From: Sunxiuqinia sp963678245
Lineage (GTDB): Bacteria; Bacteroidota; Bacteroidia; Bacteroidales; Prolixibacteraceae
Length of the DNA: 64,000 nucleotides
NCBI GenBank assembly: GCA_965140765.1
Contig: OZ223307.1
Location: forward strand, 564,123 to 628,122
Reading direction: 5' to 3'
Part shown: positions 34,268 to 43,912 of the stretch, in pieces
Layout: each line of letters begins with the position of its first letter
Position numbering within the stretch: position 1 is the stretch's first letter
Translations under genes and position numbers: made by a program
The notes under the pieces: model-generated
Databases searched by the model: none
The model's input: the letters and a program-made list of their open reading frames with translations, nothing else
What the model was told of the DNA's origin: nothing

Positions 34268-34864
34268 ATGGCAAAAGTTAACTGGAAACCCGGAACAATG
34301 GTGTACCCATTGCCAGCCGTTTTGGTGAGCTGCGGAGTTACACCAGAGGAACAAAATTTAATTACCATCGCCTGGACCGGCACCATCTGTAGCGATCCTC
34401 CCATGTGTTATATTTCAATCAAACCCACTCGCCATTCGTACGAGATTATCAAACGAACAGGCGAGTATGTGATCAACCTAACTACGGCGGAACTTGCTCG
34501 TGCTACTGACTGGTGTGGTGTTCGGTCGGGCAAAAAGTTTGACAAGTGGAAGGAAATGGGCTTAACGCCTGCTCCCGCAAGTGTTGTTCAGGTTCCCATC
34601 ATTGAAGAAGCACCAATCAGCATCGAATGTAAAGTTAAGGACATCGTACCACTGGGGACGCACGACATGTTCATCTCCAAGGTGGTGAATGTGATTGCCG
34701 ATAAACAATACATCGATTCGAAAACCGGGGCTTTCAGCTTAAAAAAGGCCAACCCCATTTGCTATTCGCATGGTCATTATTTTGAACTGGGTAAAGCCAT
34801 TGGCAAATTTGGCTGGTCGGTGCAAAAAAAGAAGAAACGCAAAAAGAAAAAACCAAGGAATTGA
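34268..34864 (+). CDS. Flavin reductase-like FMN-binding split-barrel protein
   Basis: A 198-residue protein of the flavin reductase-like family (FMN-binding split barrel). Visible family features are the first strand PLPAVLVSCG, then NLITIAWTGTICSDPPMCYISI around the flavin phosphate, RHSYEIIKRTGEYVINL, and the C-terminal ICYSHGHYFELGKAIGKFG. Members reduce or bind flavin or act in oxygenase systems; the partner is unknown here. The last 15 residues are nearly all Lys/Arg (QKKKKRKKKKPRN), an unusual tail that may be a local expansion of A-rich codons and could bind RNA or acidic surfaces. It precedes the dcp gene by 90 bases. Confidence 0.88.
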   Translation: MAKVNWKPGTMVYPLPAVLVSCGVTPEEQNLITIAWTGTICSDPPMCYISIKPTRHSYEIIKRTGEYVINLTTAELARATDWCGVRSGKKFDKWKEMGLTPAPASVVQVPIIEEAPISIECKVKDIVPLGTHDMFISKVVNVIADKQYIDSKTGAFSLKKANPICYSHGHYFELGKAIGKFGWSVQKKKKRKKKKPRN

Positions 34865-34954
34865 ACTATTCTTAAAGTTTTCTGTAATATTCTGTTACAA
34901 CTTACTACAGATCCTTTACAACTTTATTTACTGAAAACTTTAACGTAATAAAAA

Positions 34955-37060
<2,106 letters not shown>

Positions 37061-37076
37061 AAACGAACTTGATTAG

Positions 37077-37106
37077 AACCGGGCATTGATTTGTCCGGTT
37101 TTTTTT
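37077..37106 (+). terminator. Terminator of dcp
   Basis: AACCGG / CCGGTT stem with a 12-base loop, followed by a run of eight T. It lies 17 bases after the dcp stop. Confidence 0.75.
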
Positions 37107-37200
37107 GGCTCAATACCGGCTTAACAATTATTCAGGTAATTCTTCAATCATTATGGACTGTTCGATGTTTTCGATTTATAAATCATAAAAACAATCAATT

Positions 37201-37593
37201 ATGAAAAAACTGTATTTATCCTTGAGTCTGCTTTTAGCCGCATTGTCTTTTTCTCTTACTTCTTCCGCTTCCGGAAAAGAAGAACCAAATGAGAAGGCCA
37301 TCCAAATGTCGGAAGAAGTAAAAGCTGTAATTAATAATTCGTGCTTTGGTTGCCACAATACCGACTCAAGGAATGATGATGCCAAAGAAGATTTGGACTT
37401 TAAAACCTGGCATGAGCTATCCACTGTAAAGCAATTAGGTGCACTGAAAGACATAAAGGAAGTTCTTATAAAGAATGAGATGCCTCCCAAAAAGTTTCTC
37501 GAACACAAACCGGATAAGGCACTCTCTGACGATCAAAAAGAGCTTCTAGTTGTGTGGGTCAAGGAACAAAGTAAATCCTTATTGAATAAATAA
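37201..37593 (+). CDS. Exported haem-binding-domain protein (CxxCH)
   Basis: A 130-residue protein with signal peptide MKKLYLSLSLLLAALSFSLTSSASG and a single c-type haem site C48-F-G-C51-H52 (NNSCFGCHNTDSRNDD). The layout, a CxxCH near the start of a small helical domain, followed by a WHEL helix, then DIKEVLIKNEMPPKKF with the Met that can be the sixth haem ligand, and EHKPDKALSDDQKELLVVWV, fits the Haem_bd (PF14376) family. It probably serves as a periplasmic electron carrier or sensor. The gene for a second CxxCH protein follows 35 bases later, so the two are probably co-transcribed. Confidence 0.85.
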   Translation: MKKLYLSLSLLLAALSFSLTSSASGKEEPNEKAIQMSEEVKAVINNSCFGCHNTDSRNDDAKEDLDFKTWHELSTVKQLGALKDIKEVLIKNEMPPKKFLEHKPDKALSDDQKELLVVWVKEQSKSLLNK

Positions 37594-37628
37594 AAGTTGG
37601 GAAATCTAATCTTACAAACTCATTTATC

Positions 37629-38093
37629 ATGCCTAAAATACTGAAAGTTCTACTTGTCATAATTATTGCTGCGTTGATTGTTATCCAATTCATTCAGCCC
37701 GAAAAAAATGAAGATGGAATCGAGACGAATCATCTGCTGAAGCAAGAGCAAGTACCAACAGAGATCTCAGCGATATTGACCAATGCCTGTCTGGATTGCC
37801 ATTCAAATCAAACCACTTATCTCTGGTATCATCGGGTGGCACCCGTTTCGTTTTTTATAAGCAATCATATTCATGAAGGAAAAGGTGAGTTAAATCTTTC
37901 AGACTGGGGAACAATGGACATTCTGGATAAGATTGGAACGATGGAAGACATCGCAGAGGAGGTTGAAGAAGGAGAAATGCCGTTGAAATCGTACACCTTG
38001 ATTCATCCCAAAGCAAGACTTTCAGAACAAGAACGAAAAACCTTGATTGATTGGACTGAATCGATGAGTGAACGGCTATTGACAGGAGAGTAG
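37629..38093 (+). CDS. Membrane-anchored haem-binding-domain protein (CxxCH)
   Basis: A 154-residue protein with an N-terminal membrane anchor (ILKVLLVIIIAALIVIQFI) and one c-type haem site C54-L-D-C57-H58 (TNACLDCHSNQTTYLWYH). This is followed by the family motif YHRVAPVSFFISNHIHEGKG, the Met-containing EVEEGEMPLKSYTLIHPKA and LSEQERKTLIDWTESM. This is a standard Haem_bd (PF14376) protein, a relative of the preceding gene with a longer N-terminus. The two probably form a periplasmic electron-transfer pair anchored at the inner membrane. A strong terminator closes the unit. Confidence 0.88.
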   Translation: MPKILKVLLVIIIAALIVIQFIQPEKNEDGIETNHLLKQEQVPTEISAILTNACLDCHSNQTTYLWYHRVAPVSFFISNHIHEGKGELNLSDWGTMDILDKIGTMEDIAEEVEEGEMPLKSYTLIHPKARLSEQERKTLIDWTESMSERLLTGE

Positions 38094-38177
38094 TTGAGTT
38101 GCAAGGTCATTTTCAATTCACATCGCAAGTATTCTTTTGAGTCAACAACACCGATTTTTATCAAAACTTTCAATTAA

Positions 38178-38216
38178 AAAAGCACCGTGTTTCGAATAAA
38201 CACGGTGCTTTTTATG
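38178..38216 (+). terminator. Terminator of the haem-protein pair
   Basis: Perfect 15-bp stem AAAAGCACCGTGTTT / AAACACGGTGCTTTT with a 5-base loop CGAAT, followed by a short T-run. It lies about 85 bases past the second haem gene. It is nearly symmetrical and may also act on the other strand. Confidence 0.88.
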
Positions 38217-38255
38217 TAACCGGGAAGAAAGGTAATTATGTAATTTGTCGAATGG

Positions 38256-38284
38256 GAAAAACCGCTTCTGCTCTCAGAAGCGGT
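38256..38284 (-). terminator. Terminator of the small carboxypeptidase-regulatory protein gene
   Basis: ACCGCTTCTG / CAGAAGCGGT, a perfect 10-bp stem with loop CTCT. On the minus strand it is followed by TTTTTCCC. It lies 34 bases past the stop of the gene at 38319-38669. Confidence 0.85.
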
Positions 38285-38318
38285 GTCAATCTTAAGTATA
38301 TAATTAGCAAGTAAACAA

Positions 38319-38669
38319 TTAGTCGACTACTTCTAAACTAATATTTAGCTCACTTTTTTTGAGACTTAGTTGAATATTTTCAATTTTTGATTCTTCGTAG
38401 GAAATATAAGAAGCGGTTAAATTGTATTGTCCGGCTGCAACACCATTAAACTGGTAATTTCCATCAAAATCAGTGTAAGCAACTTTATCCGTTCCTTCTA
38501 AACAAACTTTAACTCCCACTAAAGCTTCATGGCTTACTTTATCCATAACCTGTCCGCTTAAGCTTAGTGTTGTTGCCTCTGTTTTACTTTCTTCTTTTGT
38601 TTGCTTTTCTGCAGCAAATGAAAAAGAAATAAGAACCGTAAACAAAACTGTAAATAATAAAGTTTTCAT
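38319..38669 (-). CDS. Secreted small carboxypeptidase-regulatory-like protein, probably Pho-regulated
   Basis: A 116-residue exported protein: signal MKTLLFTVLFTVLISFSFAA, a short acidic linker, and one carboxypeptidase-D regulatory-like (transthyretin-fold) domain (SLSGQVMDKVSHEALVGVKV, YTDFDGNYQFNGVAAGQYNL, SLEVVD). The same domain heads TonB receptors such as the one two genes away (GAVTDAKTNETLIGATIFLE, TNFDGNYVVDEIPAGTYTV), so this is a free-standing version of the receptor's N-terminal module. Its role is unknown; it may compete with or modulate the receptor. Four Pho-like boxes and a -7 element lie directly upstream, so phosphate-starvation control is likely. Confidence 0.85.
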   Translation of the reverse strand: MKTLLFTVLFTVLISFSFAAEKQTKEESKTEATTLSLSGQVMDKVSHEALVGVKVCLEGTDKVAYTDFDGNYQFNGVAAGQYNLTASYISYEESKIENIQLSLKKSELNISLEVVD

Positions 38670-38691
38670 CTTTGTAATTTTTTATTCGTGT

Positions 38692-38749
38692 CAAATTTAG
38701 CCGATAGCGATTACGGCAGAATTACAGAAAGATTAAAGTTTAATTAAAC
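38692..38749 (-). promoter_or_regulatory. Pho box (four 11-bp units) with -7 promoter element
   Basis: On the minus strand four 7-mers follow at exact 11-base steps: GTTTAAT, CTTTAAT, CTGTAAT, CCGTAAT (ending at 38743, 38732, 38721 and 38710). Ten bases on is TAAATTTG (38692-38699), an exact TAnnTTTG box, which lies 22 bases before the ATG. Direct 7-mers with 4-base spacers just upstream of the -7 box are the known layout of PhoB binding sites. Confidence 0.7.
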
Positions 38750-38752
38750 AGT

Positions 38753-38788
38753 AAAAATAAAAGTTCCGAGTCGATCGACTCGGAACTT
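38753..38788 (-). terminator. Terminator of the TonB receptor - lipoprotein unit
   Basis: A 28-bp perfect palindrome, AAGTTCCGAGTCGA and its reverse complement TCGACTCGGAACTT (38761-38788), followed on the minus strand by TTATTTTTAC. It lies 60 bases past the lipoprotein stop and next to the Pho box of the next gene. Confidence 0.88.
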
Positions 38789-38848
38789 CACAAATTTACG
38801 GGAATTGAAGTCTGCTTACACTTCAATATTGTTGTCGATTTTGTTTAT

Positions 38849-40795
38849 TTACAATGTTGCACTGATCCAGTTCCAACCAGAAATATCAACTTTAGTACCA
38901 GCATCATACGCTGCAGTTGTATTCGCATCCGCGCCATCGATTTGAACGTTCGTCAAAGCACCGTTATCTTTCATATCGATGTTTTTATCGTAACCTTCCA
39001 GGTAAAGGTTCGTAATGGTTGCTCCAGACTCCAATTTGAATTGTAACGCAGTACCACCTACTGTAGAGATAGCTGTTACATTGGTGAATTGTGGGTTGTT
39101 GTTCACTTTATCACCTTCAAAAGCGGTAGAGAATCCTGCAATGGTATGAGAGATGTATGTATTTGTTACGCCTCCACTCCAGCCTTCTGTCCAGTCTACG
39201 GCGTCGTCTTCATTGTTTTCTAAATAGATATTGGTAACAGAAGCTGTTCCTCCGAAAAATTCAATACCATCATCAGAGCCGTTGATCACTGCAACATTCT
39301 CGATCTTTGTACCAGACCCTACAGAATACAATGAAACGCCATTGTATTGAGACTCAGGGTTGATTTGAGCACCGGTTCCTTTAATTACCAGGTAGGTAAT
39401 GTCTCCCGAGTCATCTGTATCTTCGGCACCTCCGTACGTGAAATCACCAACTTCAGCTGTTGCATTTACACCGGCAGTTGTTGTTGCTTTACCACAAATG
39501 GTTAAACCTCCCCAGTCGCCAGGAAGACTTAAGTCTGAAGCAATTACAACAGGCTCCTCTGCAGTTCCGTTGATAAAAATCTGACCTCCCATCAAAACAG
39601 CGATATAAACATCAGTACCACCGTTATCAGCATGAATTTTTGTTCCTGCAGGGATCGTAAGAGATGCTCCATCCTGAACAATGTAAGAACCGGTTAAACG
39701 GTAAGTTTTATCTGAATCAAGAGTAACATCAGAGTCAACGCTTCCATTCAGTTCTACAATTTCGGCTAATTCCGCATCAACCCATCCCCAAGCTGTTGGA
39801 TCCACCGTTGCGGCAGCATTGTAACTTTTTGCAGGGTCAGCCTCTTCTCCATCAATAATAACATTTGCCAATGAGCCATCATCTTTCATGTCAATACTTT
39901 TTGTGTATCCTGTTAAAGATAAACCAGTAATTGTCATACCTGACTCTAATTTGAATTGAAGAGCTGTTCCCCCAACTGTAGAAACAGCAGTCAGGTTATT
40001 GATTTTAGGGTTATTATTTACTTTGTCTCCTTCAAGTACTGTAGAGAATCCAGCAATTGTATGCTCAACATAGGCATTGTCTACTGTTCCGCTCCAACCT
40101 TCAGTCCAGTCGATTGCATCGTCTTCGTTGTTTTGCAGGAAGATATTTTTCACAGAAACGGTTCCTCCGAAGAATTCAACACCATCATCAGAACCATTGA
40201 TAACTGCAACATTTTCAACAGTTGTACCTGAACCTACAGCGTAAAAAGAAACACCGTTGTATTGAGATTCCTCATTGATCTGAGCACCAGTTCCGATAAT
40301 TACCAGGTTTTTAATTGATCCTGAATTATCAGCATCTTCAGTTCCACCGTAGATGAAACCACCTACTTCTGCTTCAGCATCAATTCCTGCTGTTGTTGTC
40401 GCTTTTCCACAAATAGTTAAACCACCCCAGTCTCCTGGATTACCAGTTGACGACGACATAACTACAGGACTACTTGTTGTTCCCTGGATATCGATTTTAC
40501 CACCTTTTAATACGGCAATGTAAACATCAGTTCCACCATTATCGGCAACAATGTTCGTTCCGGCAGGAATGGTCAAAGTCATTCCATCAGGAACAATAAA
40601 CGATCCGGTCAAGTCGTAGCTTGTAGCCGAATTAAGAGTCACACTCTCTGGAAGTGTACCATTCATTTCACCGTTTGATAAAGCTTCAAGTACTTCATTT
40701 ACCGGTGGAATCGGATCATCACCGTTATCACAACTTGTAAATACTACAGTTGCTAAAATCGCAAGTCCTAAAATTTTAAATACTAATTTTTTCAT
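38849..40795 (-). CDS. Lipoprotein with internal duplication of a beta-helix-like domain, partner of the TonB receptor
   Basis: A 648-residue protein from the ATG at 40793-40795; a TTG nine bases earlier is less likely. It has an SpII signal with the lipid Cys at about 22 (ILATVVFTSCDNGDD). The rest is two copies, about 300 residues each, of one domain: LTGSFIVPDGMTLTIPAGTN / LTGSYIVQDGASLTIPAGTK, GDWGGLTICGKATTTAG in both, ENVAVINGSDDG in both, and GDKVNNNP in both. Many short V/I-rich strands with N-ladders (NGSDDGVEFFGGT) suggest a right-handed beta helix. It starts 17 bases after the TonB receptor stop, so the two are co-transcribed. A surface or periplasmic binding partner of the receptor is likely; no catalytic motif is seen. 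Confidence 0.83.
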   Translation of the reverse strand: MKKLVFKILGLAILATVVFTSCDNGDDPIPPVNEVLEALSNGEMNGTLPESVTLNSATSYDLTGSFIVPDGMTLTIPAGTNIVADNGGTDVYIAVLKGGKIDIQGTTSSPVVMSSSTGNPGDWGGLTICGKATTTAGIDAEAEVGGFIYGGTEDADNSGSIKNLVIIGTGAQINEESQYNGVSFYAVGSGTTVENVAVINGSDDGVEFFGGTVSVKNIFLQNNEDDAIDWTEGWSGTVDNAYVEHTIAGFSTVLEGDKVNNNPKINNLTAVSTVGGTALQFKLESGMTITGLSLTGYTKSIDMKDDGSLANVIIDGEEADPAKSYNAAATVDPTAWGWVDAELAEIVELNGSVDSDVTLDSDKTYRLTGSYIVQDGASLTIPAGTKIHADNGGTDVYIAVLMGGQIFINGTAEEPVVIASDLSLPGDWGGLTICGKATTTAGVNATAEVGDFTYGGAEDTDDSGDITYLVIKGTGAQINPESQYNGVSLYSVGSGTKIENVAVINGSDDGIEFFGGTASVTNIYLENNEDDAVDWTEGWSGGVTNTYISHTIAGFSTAFEGDKVNNNPQFTNVTAISTVGGTALQFKLESGATITNLYLEGYDKNIDMKDNGALTNVQIDGADANTTAAYDAGTKVDISGWNWISATL

Positions 40796-40812
40796 TTTTG
40801 TCAATTTTCTAG

Positions 40813-43563
40813 TTATTTGTTCAAAGCTATTTTTACACCTAAACTAAGGGCTATCCCTTTTTTATAAGAGCTGACTACTTCGTTGGACGGATTTCCCGAC
40901 AAGGGTACTATTTCCTGTGTCTGTTCAATTTTAGGATTTAGCAGGTTCTTACCTGAAAATTTCAACGAAACAGTTTTTGATATTTTTTTGCTGAGTACAA
41001 GATCGACAGTGGCAAATCCTTTTTCGACGATCTCATTATTGAAATAGGCGGCACTGTTTGCAAAATCTTCAGGAGCGCCTAATGCCAAAATCTTATCCGA
41101 TGAGTAGTTGCCGCTAATGGTTGCGACAAATTCGTTTTCTTTATTATCTGAGTAACTCAGGGTGCCGTTCGCAATAAAACCTGCAGCCCCCTGTAATTCA
41201 GTTTCCGTTTTGCTGTTGTACTGAAACTCTTCTAATAAATCCTGATTGAACCACATCTTTGTGGCATTCAAACTCAGGTTTAAGTCTGGCGTTCCTGTTC
41301 GTTCTGCTGCTATTAAGTCAAGTCTTGTTTCTACCTCGAAACCATAAACATCAGCCTGTTCGCCGGTATTCTCAAAGACGAAATTACCAGATGACCCTCG
41401 CGTTTGTGCCAGATTGATCGGATCTTGTATTCGTTTATAAAAGCCAGTAACTGAAACCAATTCTTTTGCAGTTGGAAACATTTCCCACTTTAAATCAACG
41501 TTGTAGTTGACCGAATTTTTCAGATCAGGATTCCCTTTCGTGACACGCCCTGTTGGAGAAACATATTCAAACGGAGATAATTCTTTAAACTCAGGTAATG
41601 TGGTCGTTTTACTGGCTGCTAAACGTAACGAGCTTTTTTTAGTTAACAGGTATTTGAAGTTTACACCCGGAAATAAATTGTCGTAGCTATTTGAAAGACT
41701 TCCTTTTCTACCGACATAGTTGGCAACATCCCAGCTCGCATCGATTTCGTCCTTCTCATATCTCAAGCCTACAATTCCACTCAATTTATTCAGTTTGAAA
41801 TTGGCATTCAGATAAGCAGCATACACATTCAAGTTGGCTGAATAGATATCCGGTGTTCCTTCTCGCAATCGAAGACTGCCATCGGAATATAAACTCTCAT
41901 CAAGCAATACTTCGTCTATATTGTCGATTGATGCAAATTCAACACCTTTCCCTCTGACTCCAACTGAGATCGAGTTAAAATCTCTTTCTTTCTTTCGGAA
42001 ATTTCCTCCAAAATCTAGTTTCAGCTTTCTATCTTCCTGGTCAATAAACTTTAATTCATCATTCAAATAACCATTAACCTCCCAATCGTTGATATCCTGT
42101 AACGATTTTTTCTGTTGATAGTCCCCGACATAAGCAAATTGAAACGTATTATCGCCCATGCCATGAACTTGGTTCCGAATTCGATTGGGTTCTTCAGCAC
42201 TCACCGAATTGTAGCCAACAGCCCACTTCAGCAAATTTTTATCGTCCAATTTATGCGACCCCATTAACTGATTAACAAGCATCGTTGTTTGTTTCAGATT
42301 CTGATCCCGAACAAAAGCCATGGAGTCTCTTGGGAGCTGGTCATAAATATATCCTTCGCCATTGCGACCTGCTTCATAGAGCTCATCATTTGTTTTAATA
42401 ACTACCAAACTATTGAAATTTAGGTTGTGGTCGCTATTAACTTCATAGGCCAGATTAACCAGTCCGGTAGTGGTTATTTTTGTGTTGAAGGTTTCTGCAT
42501 CATTAAACGAATTGTTCAAAACATTGGATCTATATTTTTTATAAAGCCCCTGTTGGTGCTCGTATTCATTTTCGTGACTAACCGTTGCAAAAACAGTAAA
42601 ATCATGATCGAATAATTTTAATCTCTTTCCGGCGGTAAGCGAAAAATCAAATCCGACTGGCATCGTTCGCTGTTCCGGATTCCAGGATTGCTGTTTAATG
42701 GCGGCCTCAGTTGTATAAGTACGTTGATAGATCCCCAGGCTCACATCATTCATATTTTGAGTTGCTCTGAAATTACTCCAAATACCGTCTTTTATCACGT
42801 TCGAATTAGCTTTGGCTGAAAGTCCTAGTGTTATCTTTTCGCTGAATGTTTTTGAACTAACATCAACAGTACCTGAAGCCTGATCACCATAGGTGTCAGC
42901 CGAAAAGGTCTTATTGATTCCTACATTCTTGATGATGTCGGTTGAAAATAAGTTTAAATCGATGTTCTTTTTCTCGACATCGTCCGAAGGTATTGGCAAG
43001 CCATTCATGGTAGTTGATAAATACCTGTCGCCCAGTCCACGAATGTAAACATCACCGGAGCCCTCGTTTTTTGTGACTCCCGATATTTTTGAAGTGGCCG
43101 AAGCAGCATCAGAAACACCCAGAGCAGACAACCGTTTTGAACCAATACTTTCTTTAATTCCCGAAGCTTCTTTCTGATCCATTAACAACATGGCTTCCGA
43201 TTCGCGGTTTGCTTTTGCAACCACTTTTACATCGCCAATTTCTACTGTTGATTCACCTAAAGTGAAATCAATCTTCACCGTTTCGCCAGCTGTAATTTCG
43301 ACTTGTTCAACCGATTTTGTTTCGTACGAAATAAACGAACATCGTACTGTGTAAGTACCTGCCGGTATTTCATCCACGACGTAGTTTCCGTCAAAATTAG
43401 TGATTGTTCCAATGGTAGTACCTTCGAGAAAGATGGTAGCTCCAATCAATGTTTCGTTTGTTTTCGCATCAGTTACTGCTCCGGTTACTTTTCCTGTTTG
43501 AGCAGTTGCGATGAGTGAAACGCCGCCCAGAATGGTCAGCAAAAATAATCTCCTAAGTCCCAT
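40813..43563 (-). CDS. TonB-dependent outer-membrane receptor with carboxypeptidase-regulatory N-terminus
   Basis: A 916-residue receptor from the ATG at 43561-43563 (MGLRRLFLLTILGGVSLIATAQ, signal peptide); an upstream TTG is less likely. Residues about 22-105 are a carboxypeptidase-regulatory-like domain. A plug follows (SDAASATSKISGVTKNEGSG, VYIRGLGDRYLSTTMNGLPI, IPSDDVEKKNIDLNLF), then a 22-strand-type barrel to the terminal strand GIALSLGVKIALNK. There is no SusD partner; instead a duplicated lipoprotein follows in the same transcript. Located between that lipoprotein and the Pst-PhoBR cluster, and with degenerate Pho-like boxes upstream, it may import a phosphorus compound. The substrate is inference. 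Confidence 0.92.
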   Translation of the reverse strand: MGLRRLFLLTILGGVSLIATAQTGKVTGAVTDAKTNETLIGATIFLEGTTIGTITNFDGNYVVDEIPAGTYTVRCSFISYETKSVEQVEITAGETVKIDFTLGESTVEIGDVKVVAKANRESEAMLLMDQKEASGIKESIGSKRLSALGVSDAASATSKISGVTKNEGSGDVYIRGLGDRYLSTTMNGLPIPSDDVEKKNIDLNLFSTDIIKNVGINKTFSADTYGDQASGTVDVSSKTFSEKITLGLSAKANSNVIKDGIWSNFRATQNMNDVSLGIYQRTYTTEAAIKQQSWNPEQRTMPVGFDFSLTAGKRLKLFDHDFTVFATVSHENEYEHQQGLYKKYRSNVLNNSFNDAETFNTKITTTGLVNLAYEVNSDHNLNFNSLVVIKTNDELYEAGRNGEGYIYDQLPRDSMAFVRDQNLKQTTMLVNQLMGSHKLDDKNLLKWAVGYNSVSAEEPNRIRNQVHGMGDNTFQFAYVGDYQQKKSLQDINDWEVNGYLNDELKFIDQEDRKLKLDFGGNFRKKERDFNSISVGVRGKGVEFASIDNIDEVLLDESLYSDGSLRLREGTPDIYSANLNVYAAYLNANFKLNKLSGIVGLRYEKDEIDASWDVANYVGRKGSLSNSYDNLFPGVNFKYLLTKKSSLRLAASKTTTLPEFKELSPFEYVSPTGRVTKGNPDLKNSVNYNVDLKWEMFPTAKELVSVTGFYKRIQDPINLAQTRGSSGNFVFENTGEQADVYGFEVETRLDLIAAERTGTPDLNLSLNATKMWFNQDLLEEFQYNSKTETELQGAAGFIANGTLSYSDNKENEFVATISGNYSSDKILALGAPEDFANSAAYFNNEIVEKGFATVDLVLSKKISKTVSLKFSGKNLLNPKIEQTQEIVPLSGNPSNEVVSSYKKGIALSLGVKIALNK

Positions 43564-43766
43564 AAATTTGTTATCAATTATCAATTAAAAATCAACCTCT
43601 TGAGTTGAATTTTAACGATCACCACAAAGAACTCCAGCTCTGAAAAATGCTGCCATTGGCATTCGGTTTAGCAGAATCCCGAATCAGATCAGAAGATCAC
43701 ATTTAAAAAACCGTCCTTTTTGTTACAGATCGCTCTTGTTTTCGACTGCTAAATACGAGCTATTAT

Positions 43767-43806
43767 GTTACACCTTGATTAAGGTTTCTATACGCTTAAA
43801 TTACAT
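43767..43806 (-). promoter_or_regulatory. Degenerate Pho-like boxes upstream of the TonB receptor
   Basis: On the minus strand 7-mers at 11-base steps read ATGTAAT, GCGTATA, CCTTAAT, GTGTAAC. Three of the four resemble CTGTAAT, the unit at the porin and at the small protein. Ten bases further on is GTATTTAG, a poor -7 box. It lies in the 349-base gap 43564-43912, about 200 bases before the ATG, which is far. The remainder of the gap shows only the phoR terminator. Confidence 0.4.
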
Positions 43807-43846
43807 CTGGATAACAAAGCATTTAATAATCAGCTGAAAAACAACG

Positions 43847-43879
43847 CAAAAAGCCCCGACCAAAAAATGGTCGGGGCTT
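43847..43879 (-). terminator. Terminator of the porin-pst-pho operon
   Basis: Perfect 12-bp stem AAGCCCCGACCA / TGGTCGGGGCTT with a 5-base loop, followed on the minus strand by TTTTG. It lies 34 bases past the phoR stop. Confidence 0.9.
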
Positions 43880-43912
43880 ATATTCTGAATTGCAATTCTA
43901 TTAAAGATGTCG

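Noticed and set aside
40813..43563. SusC/SusD polysaccharide utilisation locus
   Set aside because: There is no SusD-like gene or glycoside hydrolase nearby. The partner is a duplicated lipoprotein and the setting is a pst-pho cluster.
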